64,000 nt of DNA from Sphagnum magellanicum (Eukaryota; Streptophyta; Sphagnopsida; Sphagnales; Sphagnaceae). Position 1 is the first letter of the stretch, and every line of letters starts with the position of its first letter. The position numbers and the translations under genes were made by a program. Below the pieces are notes generated by a model that was not told the origin of the DNA, made no database searches, and saw only the letters and a list, made by a program, of their open reading frames with translations. This document shows, piece after piece, positions 36,333 through 46,209 of the stretch. The stretch covers positions 558,001 to 622,000 of the forward strand of contig CM038923.1 in the NCBI GenBank assembly GCA_021904315.1, read 5' to 3'.

Positions 36333-39300
36333 CTAACAAAAGCTTGCAGACTTGAATCGCATGGGATACATGAACGAGTTTGCATACTCGAAGCGGATGA
36401 TTTCACCTTGACTAAGGGGTCGACCTCCATTAACTAGGCAGTCATTGAAGGCAATGCGGCTAAAGATGTTGGGATTGACCAACAGGGCTGAAGCAAACCA
36501 GCCACAGTAAACATGAATGTCTGATGGGGCACATTCAGACATGCATGTGTTCACTATTTGCACAATGTACTGCGGGATGCCTGAGAAGCCAACTTGACCC
36601 TGAAATATGCTAACATCTTTGTTTGTGCACACTTGATCTGCAACAAATACCCCCACAAAACCCAAATCATTATTGCTCAATTTATTTATTATGCATCCCT
36701 TAGTGATGATGATTTTTCTTTCTTATATCTAACATTTGTGTTTGAACCTTCTTGGGCAGCAGCTCTTTTACAACTTTACAAGCCCAAAAGTTCGGGGCAA
36801 AGGGTGTGGTGGTGGTGGTGGTCTGCATGCTCGACTGGAGTGAAGAGCTAGCTTGTAGCCCAGGGTATGTTATGTTCTATGGAGAACAATAGGACGAGGG
36901 AAAGGAGTGGACAAACTTACTGGGGGCTAACATCCGGCGATTCCTGAATCTTCTCCTTGTGGCCTTTTTGTGTTGTGCCAGAGGTGTCTCATTTAGACTT
37001 GGTGACAATTCCATGGATGATGACTTTGGACTGCCCTTCAACTCTGTTAAAGACACAACAATAACAGTTTGTAACAAAACACGTGAAATTCGATGAAATA
37101 TATCTTCTAAAACCCCCTTCTTCAAGCAAAAGAAAACACCAAATGTACAATGATACAAAGGATAATAACGACCCAGAAAGGAAAACAAGAATACTTTGAT
37201 ATTGATATAAATTAATAGGATCTTCAGTAATCCCAATTAAACATAATTTATTTAACCAATTAAACCCAATTTAAGCAACAAGGACTCCATGAAATAATCA
37301 CCCAATTAAACCCAATTTACCTAACAAAAACTGCATCAAAGGTTGGATTGCCACCCATTGATTCATATCAGCAAATCCAGTCCCAGAAAAGCTACAAATA
37401 ATTCCTAAAATCATTTTACTTAACCGGAAATTACTAGAAAGAACAGAAACCTACCATAAAACAGAAGCTACTAATAAAAATTTAAAAATCACTCGCTTAC
37501 TGGGAATTACTGGAAAAAACAGGGAAGATACTATACCAAAAAAAGTTGGTTAATTAATTAATTAACTACTTCATGACAGGAAAAGAGGTTTTGGGGTCTT
37601 TCAAAAACCAAGAAAAAACACAAAAATCAGGGCGAAAAAAGAAAGAAAGAAAAAAAAGCCAAAATCTCATATGAAAATCACACAAGTGGAGATGATGATG
37701 ATCATCTCTCCATCCAAAACAAAAAAAGCATGAAGTAAAAAGTGGCAGTGAAATCACTACAACACTTCAAAGGTTCACACTAACTGGACTAATGATTGTT
37801 TCACAAAGCTGTGATACAACAACAACCAGCAGACTTTGTTTTTGTACAGATGATACTTGCGCAATCATGAAACAACCATGATTTTAACTGCACCGCATTG
37901 AGTGCCCACTACATGAAATAAATAATTTTTTTGTCTACGGGCATATTTTATTTTATTTTATTTTATTTTCCAGTATATTTTCATACATATTTCTCATTTT
38001 CACATGTTCCTGGACCATAAAATTTGTAAAATTACTACACTGTATTTTCCAGAATACAATTTCTTGTATATTTTCATGTTCCCTACCCATAAATTTTGCC
38101 AAAATAATACATGCTATATATATATATATATATATATATACTCTTTTTACCTTTCGGGAGTAAGTTCCAAAAATTGAAATTACAGAACAGAGATTTCAAA
38201 GAATCACCCCAACTTGACCCCCAGTTAAATCTAACTCGACCTCAGTCATTAGCTATTACTCCTCCTCACATCTTGCTGCTGCTTCACAGGGTGAATTATG
38301 CAAAAATATTACACTGTAAATGGTTTTTACATTATTTTTTTTACCTTTTTACTTTCAGGGAGTTCCAAAACTGAATTACAAAGAGAGATTTCAAAGAAAC
38401 ACCCCAAACTGATCCCGGTTACCCAAATGATCCCCAGTTAACTAAACTGATCCCCAGTAAGTCAAACTCGACCCCAGTTAGTACTCACCTGAGCTTGCTG
38501 CTGCTGCTCCTTCTTCTTGCTCTTGTTCTGCCGTTGCTGCTGTTTTGCGCTGCTGCAGCTCCGCCGCTGTCGCTGCTGCTGCTGCCGCTGGTGTTTCTCG
38601 CTGCAGCTCAGCTCCATTGGCTACTGCTGAGATACTCCATGTTGCTGCTGTTGTTGTGCAACTATCTCCAGTTTCTTTGGATGATGAGTGAAAACCATGA
38701 TCCCCAGCTTCACCTTCCATTAAACCTGCATGCACCCACAAAAGCCCAATGCCGGGTTGGTGCAAAACTTGCAGCAATCTAGCTAGCTCTCTTCAAAGAC
38801 TCAACCCAAACAAAAACACAAACAAACAAACTCACCCATGTCAAATAAAAAATCTTATGACATTGTAATGACGATGATGATGATGCTGCTGCTGAAATTC
38901 TTATACTCGTCATGCAGCTTTGCATCAATTGCTTCCAGATTGTATTAGGGGAATTGGGTCGAGAGAAGGCGTGCAGGAGAACTCGATCATACATTTGTAA
39001 GGAAGGAAGCAAATCGACATGAGCAGAGTCCATCGTAACAAAAAAATTTGGAGTTAGAGTGCTTCTTACACTGCATCATGCAAAGAAGAGAGCCTGAGAG
39101 AGAAGAGGCTCAGGTGGGTGGCTATGGAACAGTGTTCAAAACTTGGTGAAGATTTGGAAGAGAATTAAGAACTCTTGTGTATGAGAATTCATGGACTGCA
39201 AGGATCTGGGATACCTGTTTGAGAGGAGAGACAGGCAGAGGTGGTGAAGATTTCGAGTGTGTTGCAGGTGAGCAAGATCATGCACATGAGTAGAAAGGAG

Positions 39301-39410
39301 CCTTGAACCCGCTGCTGGTGCCGCAGCATTTGTGAGAAGGAGGAGGAGACTGCAGCAGCGAAACTCATCAGCATTGTAGACTGTGAAGAAATTGAATGTA
39401 GCTGCTTCAT
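36333..39410 (-). CDS. TPD1-like secreted cysteine-rich peptide gene, four exons (proximal terminal exon)
   Basis: Coding exons read on the minus strand as 39410-39215, 38725-38489, 37043-36921 and 36637-36333, about 286 residues. Donors are GTATCC, GTGAGT and GTAAGT, acceptors end TGCAG, ACAG and TGCAG, and all three introns are phase 1, so the frame is kept throughout. Exon 1 carries a hydrophobic signal-peptide core (GSFLLMCMILLTCNTLEIF). Methionine 28 (39329) would give a more classical signal peptide than methionine 1. Exon 2 is Ala/Gln/Glu-rich low complexity. Exon 3 ends in a basic run (RRRFRNRRML). Exon 4 has the TPD1 domain with GIPQY, NTC, VYCGWFAS and NDCLVNGG and six cysteines. 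In this family TPD1 and MAC1 are secreted ligands of the LRR receptor kinase EMS1/EXS/MSP1 and control anther cell fate. The protein is longer than the roughly 180 residues usual for the family, owing to exon 2. Domain assignment is firm; exons 1-2 are my splice inference. Confidence 0.8.
38115..38140. repeat. (TA)13 microsatellite in intron 2 of the TPD1-like gene
   Basis: Uninterrupted TA run inside the 1.4-kb intron between exons 2 and 3. Confidence 0.9.
38490..38680 (-). repeat. Trinucleotide-rich coding segment in TPD1-like exon 2
   Basis: Interrupted CAG/GCA/GCT triplets (CTG-rich on the plus strand) encode runs of Ala and Gln within exon 2, such as TPAAAAAATAAELQQRKTAA. The run ends at the CAG/GTGAGT donor. 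Confidence 0.7.
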
Positions 39411-39924
39411 GCCTTTGCAGAGACTAGAGAGATGATCCCAGCTGCTGTCCAGCTTGATGCCTCAGTCTTTTTCCCGCAGAGCCCTGGCTTCTTCTTTTTT
39501 CACCCAGCTCCTCTGCCAAAACCAGCCTGGCTGCAGCTCTCGCGCATGACAAAAGAAGGAAGCCCAACAGCCGTATGAGATTCCAAATAAAGACCGCAAA
39601 CAGAAACAACGCATGAATCGCACAACTGCGATGCGATGCGAAGTGATGATGATGATCGGTAGAAGTCTAGAAGAATCCAGAGCCGGATGTCCTTAACGTC
39701 TGAAGTCCGGAAGAAGACAGTGGAACAAAACGCTGCAACCCACCGCGTGATCACAAAACAGTTCTCAGATACCAACCAGTTGATCTGGCGCAACAACACC
39801 CATGTCCGAATTGCCAGCCAAAAAAAGAAGAAAAAAGAGACGTCACAGAGCTCGGCAATCCCAAATCCAAAGAAACAAATCCCAGAGACCCAAAGCCTCC
39901 ACACCCGAACCTAGACTTATACAG
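39411..39924 (-). promoter_or_regulatory. Probable 5' leader and TATA-like element of the TPD1-like gene
   Basis: Minus-strand sequence before the first exon is less AT-rich than the surroundings. A TATA-like word (CTGTATAAG) lies at 39924-39916. If it is used, the leader is several hundred bases long and contains a 134-codon open frame from 39904 to 39500 that starts upstream of the TPD1-like start. That frame is Phe/Ser/Cys-rich with no family resemblance, so I treat it as leader and not as a gene. Confidence 0.3.
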
Positions 39925-40144
39925 CCCTTGCAGCAGCTCTATGATTACAAGTTCTAAAACACAAGGACACAGACGAGAGAGATGCAATGCAGAAGATCGA
40001 ATGAAGAAGAAGAAGAAGCTCAAGATTCAAGAGATTTCTCTCAGCACATCCCAAAGCCAAACCACAAATTGGAAATCAACATCAACAAACAAAACGGTCC
40101 AGACTCCGTTCCCTTGTCAGAAATGAAACTCTGATGAAACTCGG

Positions 40145-40148
<4 letters not shown>

Positions 40149-40182
<34 letters not shown>

Positions 40183-40194
40183 TGTGTGTGTGTG
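40149..40194. repeat. (AG)16(TG)7 compound microsatellite
   Basis: Uninterrupted AG steps followed directly by TG steps. On the minus strand it is a CT-rich tract upstream of the TPD1-like gene. Confidence 0.9.
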
Positions 40195-40211
40195 TTTTTG
40201 TGAGGATGGGT

Positions 40212-40595
40212 TTAAAGCTGTTCTTGAGAATAATTCGGGGGTGTTGGGGGTTGCGGGGGTAGGGGGGATATTAAAGAAGGATTGAATGCAGGAAGAAGGG
40301 GGGAAGAAGAGACACAAGAAGAAGAAAAAGAGGAAGAGAGAAAGTCTAATGATGTTGTGTTATGTAACAGTAGAGAGATGAAGCTGCTGCTGCTGCTGCT
40401 GCCGGTGCTGGTGGTGGCTGGTCCTTCATCTTCTTCTTCTGAAGCTTCGTTTATTTGCGTCACAGAGGAGGAGCTCATGTTGCAATGGGACAAGCCTGAG
40501 CCCCACTCCCCTGTTTTGACGTTAGGGTTTTTCCTGCCCATGCACCTCGCCCCACCTCCCGCGCCCTTTTCAGCTTCTACCCTTTTTCTGTTCAT
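40212..40595. other. Overlapping open frames of uncertain status
   Basis: A minus-strand frame of 127 codons is Ser-rich (for example TGSSSSSSFISLL). On the opposite strand an ATG at 40378 opens MKLLLLLLPVLVVAG, which looks like a signal peptide but runs straight into the 36-bp minisatellite. Both are driven by CTG and TTC triplet runs. I would not call either a gene without transcript support. Confidence 0.3.
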
Positions 40596-40835
40596 CCATG
40601 TACCTACTACTCTTAACCTTTTTCCTGTTCATCCATGTACCTACCACTCTTACACGTTTTCTGTTCATCCACGTACCGACTACATAAACCTTTCTCTGTT
40701 CATCCATGTACCTATCACTTTTACACCTTTTCTGTTCATCCATGTACCTACTACTCTTACCCTTTTTTGGTTCATCCATGTGCCTACCACTCTTACACCT
40801 TTCCTGTTCATCCATGTACCTACTACTCAGTACCA
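40579..40835 (+). repeat. Minisatellite, about 36-bp unit, seven units
   Basis: Each unit contains (T)TCTGTTCATCCATGTACCTA or a close variant, followed by CTACTCTTA-type sequence. The unit is close to a multiple of three, which keeps several frames open on both strands (203, 127 and 196 codons). Confidence 0.9.
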
Positions 40836-40839
40836 CCAA

Positions 40840-41455
40840 GGTCCTTGTCTCTCCTTCCAGAGCTCTTTCTCTTCTTTTGTCCCATGTAAGTAAGTATACA
40901 CAGTACCTACCACCCTTCTCTCCTACCAGAGTTTTCCTTCTTTTTACATCCATGTTTCATTCTTCTCCTTCTTTTGACATCCATGTTCCATTCTTCTTCT
41001 TCTTTTATCCATGTACACAGTACTGCCCTTGTCTTCCTTCCAGAGCTCTTCTTCTTTTATCCATGTCCCACCCTTCTTCTCTTCTTTTCCAGAGCTTTTT
41101 CTTCTTTTATCCATTTTTTACCACCCTTCTCTTCTTCAGGGCTTGTCATCTTTTTTTCTCAACCCTTCTGGATGGATGGATGGATGGATGGATGGTTGGG
41201 GGGTATGAACAAGAAAAAAACTTTTTCATTGGGTCCAGTTCAATTGTTAACCACAGTGGGGTTAGCTGCTTAATTTCTAATTTTTTTAGTGCCTAACAAC
41301 CAACCTACCTACAAGTTAGAAGCTACAAACCCACTAAGCCTTACCTATGTACTGACTAGTGACCACCTGTATACCTCTGGTTACACAGTAATCACCTTTC
41401 ATACTATCTACATACAAGTACCTACAGGACCTACCTATCATCCTCTCAAATGACG
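40840..41455. other. Pyrimidine-rich simple sequence
   Basis: TTCTTCTTTTATCCATG-type words repeat irregularly to about 41130. (GGAT)n is at 41170-41195. CTACCTAC-type words follow to 41430. No gene. Confidence 0.5.
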
Positions 41456-43660
41456 AAACCCTGGTAAACTTTATGAAACAAAGCACTGAGCAAAGGGGGA
41501 AAAGGGAGGACAAACAGAGACGAACCAAGTCCAAGCCAAAAAGCACACAAAATCGAAAGGGGGTTAAAGGGTGCAAAGGAACAAATTATGTTTCCAAAGC
41601 CCCCATCACTTGCAAGAAGCATATGAGAGAGAGAGAGAAGGAAAGGGAAGGAAGAATCCTCACTTGCAACAATAGCGCACCTCAAAATAGAGGCTGCTTG
41701 TGTTCTCTGCAAAGCTACTAACACTCTCTACCTATAGAAAGCACATAGAACCATCAAACCAAAGGAGGGCCACCAATGCCCTTAGCTAACCATACCATGT
41801 TAATGCATCGATGAAAAAAGTCATGCGCTTATTGGTGTAAGTAGCCCAAAAACCTTTATGGCAAGGGGAAGAAATGGGTTTGTTGAATGTCAATCCTGAT
41901 AGAGTCCTTCCTTTGGTTGAGGTGCCACCATTTTGGTCACCCTATGAGATGAAACAACTTGAAAGACCAAGTCTACTGGGGTGGTGTCAACTATCACCAC
42001 ATCCAACAAAATGTGAATGCCATTGGTTGATAACATGATGTAAACATGTCGATGAAAAGATTGAAGGAAAAAGGTGAAAGGACATGGGTTTGTTCACGCA
42101 AAACATGAAATCTTGTGTATTACACAATGGAGGTGAAGATATCTTGAACTGCATCATGGGATGCAATTTGTTCCCCAGCATGAGAGCAACGAAAAATTTG
42201 AGTCCTTGTAGGATCTAAGGGTTGGTCACAAATGCAATAGATCACTTTGAAAGCTAATGGATGGGATAGGTCCAACTGAGTGCACAAAACCAAAAAAAAA
42301 ACACATTAGAAGATAAATGAAAAGGTAAAATGACTGGGCGAGTGAAAAATCAAGCACCCACTCTCAAACCCACACAAGACCTAAAAAATGAAAAGATGAA
42401 ACGACTAGGTGAGCGAAAAGTCAAGCACCCACCCTTGAACCAACACAAGACCTCAAATGTGCACAATGCGAATCAAAAACCAAGTAAAAAAATATAGATT
42501 ACTACTAATAAAGTGAAACCCAATGTCAACTCAATTGGGTTTCATTCACAACCTGAGTCATAGCAAGAGCTTCCAATAGATGGTTTAATTTTTAAGAAAA
42601 ATGTAGAAGCTGAAAGGTGTGGGGTGGGGTGTATGGGTAGCAAAAACCCTAATGTCAAAATTGAAAAGAACCCTAATGATAAGCATGTTTGTTCCTTGTA
42701 TTTCTAAGCAAGATAATATGTGTATATCTCTATAGATATTGACAAGAGATGTCAAGTTAGAATTCCACAACATTTCCACATGAAAGTATGATACTTTAAG
42801 TCCAAAATCTTGTTACCCTGATTGCTATTGTGCGATTACATACATACATACATACATACATACATCATGTATGGTATAATGAATCATTATACACCCTTTC
42901 TCTGTCATACCTTCTTCTTCTCCTAAACCACCTGCCCATTGGGTGTTCCACTAGGCTTCTTCCTACTACTGCCCCTGCATAAATTTCTTTTGGTCAGTTT
43001 TATAGTTTACCTTTTTACCTTAAAGGCCAGTGGTGGTCACCCATTATTCCCACCACCCTCCTTTTTAAAGGGTTGCTTTGTTTGTTTGTTTTTAAAATTT
43101 TTAAAAAATTAACTAATTTCTTATTATTATTATTTACAATTTTTTAATTTTAATAAAAAATTTACCACTTTTACTACAAGGTCATAATTATCCTTTACCT
43201 GCCACTGAGTTGCTACTGATTGTGACTTACTAGAGTTTGGGGACTTGGTATGTACGACATCTTGATTGGGTTGGGTTTCACTTCAAGTAGCCAAATATGA
43301 AGCAATGTTTTTTCTTTTCTTTTCTTTTCTTTTCTATTGAATTTTTAAATTACAAAAATTAAAACTAAAAAATAAAATTGGGTGTTTTTTGCAACCAAAA
43401 AAAATGGGGAAATTTTGGAAATTTTGGTTTTTTCTAGCCTAAAATAAATATTAGAATTCTCTCTAGTGGGGTCCAGAAGCTTGAAGAAGGGAATGATGAT
43501 GTGGTGTGGTGGCCTCTCAAATAATTCTACCACTCAGTTTACTCATTTACCTTCAGTCATCACATCTTTGAGGACAGTCAAATCATGCAGGTAAAAAGTA
43601 AAAAAAACATAAGAGGGAAAATGAGTGAGAGAGGGAGAGAGAGAGGTCTGGACCAGTGTC
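41456..43660. other. Intergenic sequence with small duplications
   Basis: A 71-bp tandem duplication is at 42320-42461 (AAAAG(G/A)T(A/G)AAA(T/C)GACT at 42320 and 42391). (CATA)n is at 42837-42865 and (TTTTC)n at 43308-43336. Segments near 41790 and 42010 also resemble each other. Minus frames at 41334-41576 and 41446-41724 are unassigned. Confidence 0.45.
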
Positions 43661-43676
43661 AGCTGGTTGGTTATTA

Positions 43677-43692
43677 GGGGGGGGGGGGGGGG
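43677..43692 (+). repeat. G16 homopolymer
   Basis: Sixteen consecutive G, followed by TTTGGGG. Confidence 0.9.
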
Positions 43693-44168
43693 TTTGGGGC
43701 CTTTTAAATAACCTCCGGGTAAGTTCTGAGGTTTTTGGCCTGGGGGAAGTCACACAGGTTATCAATATCACTGGCTATAGGGTTTTCGTTTTTGTGAATA
43801 AAAGTTAAAATGTAAGTTTTTTTTTTGGTTAAAAAAATTAAATTGTAGTAGTATTTAAAGATTGATAACCTACTTGGATGATAATTGGGTCATCCAAGTT
43901 GGTTATTAGGTTTGGAAATTTCAATACCAAGCAATTATCAAAAAATAAATAAAATTCAAGAACTGGCTGGTACTAGGTTTTTGGGGGTGGAAATTTCTCT
44001 ACTTTCACATCTGGTCTATAGCCAAATTTGGCTAAATCTTATAGTGATTGATAGCCAGTTTGCCTACCACACAAAATTTGAAAAAAAAAAAAAAACCCTG
44101 GGACTCCCTGCTTGCCTCCAGTGTGTATGTGCAACTTGTTGCTGTCTGCTATTAACTAGGTAGGTATT

Positions 44169-44405
44169 GTGTTAATTAGGGTTTAGGGTTAATTAAGGTG
44201 TATTGTGTTAATTAGGGTTTAGGGTTAATTAAGGTATTGTGTTAATTAGGGTTTAGGGTTAATCAAGGTATTGTGTTAATTAGTGTTTAGGGTTAATTAA
44301 GGTATTGTGTTAATTAGGGTTTAGGGTTAATCAAGGTATTGTGTTAATTAGGGTTTAGGGTTAATTAAGGTATTGTGTTAATTAGGGTTTAGGGTTAATT
44401 ATTGG
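44169..44405 (+). repeat. TTTAGGG-bearing 34-bp tandem array, seven units
   Basis: GTGTTAATTA starts at 44169, 44205, 44239, 44273, 44307, 44341 and 44375. All units but one carry AGGGTTTAGGG. Confidence 0.9.
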
Positions 44406-44930
44406 ATTAATTTACTTAGGAATCGGGTTTAGCATTTGAGGTAATCACCAATTGGTTAGAAGCTTAACTATTATTATTTATGTCAATGCGGTGTGATCTC
44501 TAGACAATTCGAAAAACAACTACCTCATTTCCAAACCTAACTACTTATCTTTTTTTCTTAATAACTACCTTCATCCTTATAATTATCTTACTCCTTTTCC
44601 TTACCCATTAACATGAATATGAAAAATAAAATAAAAATTAACATGTGTTTTTTCATGTCCATGATATTTATATTAATTCACATTAAATTTAACATTGATA
44701 AGAATTGTCTTTAGAATTGTTTAAGGATGACAATATGATAGATTCCAAAAAATCACAAATATACCAATCTTTCCCCCAAAAATTTTTTAAAATAAAAATT
44801 CAAATAAAAATTCACTAGGTCCCTACCTAGTCATTTTGGTTGGTTATTATTTTTCCATAACCACTGGGTAAGTTTTATTTAAATTGGGTGCGATAAGTTA
44901 TCAATGTCAAAAACAATTCCAAGTGCAACT

Positions 44931-45262
44931 TAGGTTATAATATTTTTTGGGGTAATAACCATTCATCATGTGTACGGGTAGGTTATCAAATAACCGCTGG
45001 TTATATGTCGACTATATGGCCTTTGTTTTTTATTTCAATTTAGGTTATAATATTTTTTTTGGGTAATAACCATTCATCGTGTGTATGGGTAGGTTATCAA
45101 ATAACCTCCGGTTATATGTCGATTATATGGCCTTTGTTTTTTATTTCAATTTAGGTTATGATATTTTTTTGGGTAATAACCATTCACCGTCTGTATGGGT
45201 AGGTTATCAAATAACCTCCGGTTATATGTCAATTATATGGTCTTTGTTTTTTATTTCAATTT
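44931..45262 (+). repeat. Three-unit 110-bp tandem array
   Basis: Units start TAGGTTAT(A/G)ATATTTTT at 44931, 45041 and 45152. Each contains GGGTAGGTTATCAAATAACC with a 6-bp palindrome around CAA, and ends CTTTGTTTTTTATTTCAAT. Confidence 0.9.
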
Positions 45263-45374
45263 TTTGTGTTTTATATTTGGGTTGATAACTTACCTAGATG
45301 ATAACTTGTTCATCCGGGTAAAGCTATTAAACTTTGAAAATTCAATAATACTATGTGGTTACATTGTTAACCAG

Positions 45375-45411
45375 GTGTGTGTGTGTGTGTGTCTATATAT
45401 ATATATATATA
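45375..45411. repeat. (GT)n and (TA)n compound microsatellite
   Basis: A GT run joined by CTA to a TA run. Confidence 0.85.
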
Positions 45412-45955
45412 CCCAATAACTAACTGGTAGGTTATCAATACCTGGGTTGATAACCGGGTCAAAAAACCCCACCGACACTGGTACCCACCCTCTCTCAGGG
45501 AGGGTATTAGCCCAGGCCAAAAATGGTGATGAACATTATTATTAGGAATAGAATTTTCATGCAACCAATGAGATGACCTTGACACATTGAGAGTAGGCTA
45601 CATAGCCTAACTCAAGTTGGACTATAGTTAGTGGGTAGAGGTTTGAATGTGAATAGGTAGGTACCTAGTGTGGATACAATGGTATATATAACATTGGCTT
45701 ATTATCATGGGGAGGTTATCATAATAATAGAGTTGGACAATTGTACAAAGTAGTTAAATGTGTAAGTAAATGAGAAGGTTAGTACAAGAGGGTGTGTTGC
45801 CTATGATTGGGGAGCAATTGTGTAATCAAAACACAAACATGTGAGAATTTGCCCTAAGGACAAGCAAATAAATCATCAAAGTGTGTGGCCACTTCAACAA
45901 CATGCTTACAACATAAAAATCTATATAGATCAACCAAAGTAGTGAGGATGATGAA

Positions 45956-45982
45956 TGGATGGATGGATGGATGGATGGATGA
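45956..45982. repeat. (GGAT)n microsatellite
   Basis: About six GGAT units; a second such run is at 41170-41195. Confidence 0.85.
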
Positions 45983-46065
45983 AGCTATGATGAGACTTGC
46001 TATTTTTTAAAAATATTGTCAAGAGAGAGTGTGGATGGAATGGAGGATTTGTTTCTTAAGATTTG

Positions 46066-46203
46066 TTTAGGATTTAAGGTTTCTCAAGTTTAGGGTTTAA
46101 CGCTTGCCGGGTTTAGGGTTTAAGGTTTGCTGAGTTTAGGGTTGAAGGTTTGCCGGGTTTAGGGTTTAAGGTTTGCTGAGTTTAGGGTTTAAGGTTTGCT
46201 GAA
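46066..46203 (+). repeat. TTTAGGG-bearing 23-bp tandem array, six units
   Basis: TTTAGG starts at 46066, 46089, 46112, 46135, 46158 and 46181. Consensus is TTTAGGGTTTAAGGTTTGC(T/C)G(A/G)G. Confidence 0.9.
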
Positions 46204-46209
46204 TGTTGG

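Noticed and set aside
35404-36851. Plus-strand frames across the TPD1-like exons
   Set aside because: They are antisense to exons whose minus-strand frames carry the conserved cysteine domain.
39500-39904. 134-codon minus frame as a separate gene
   Set aside because: No recognisable domain. It lies where the leader of the TPD1-like gene is expected.
40282-41296. Long plus-strand frames (203 and 196 codons) and the 127-codon minus frames
   Set aside because: They are held open by a 36-bp minisatellite and TTC/CTG runs, and frames on both strands overlap. Kept only as an uncertain region.
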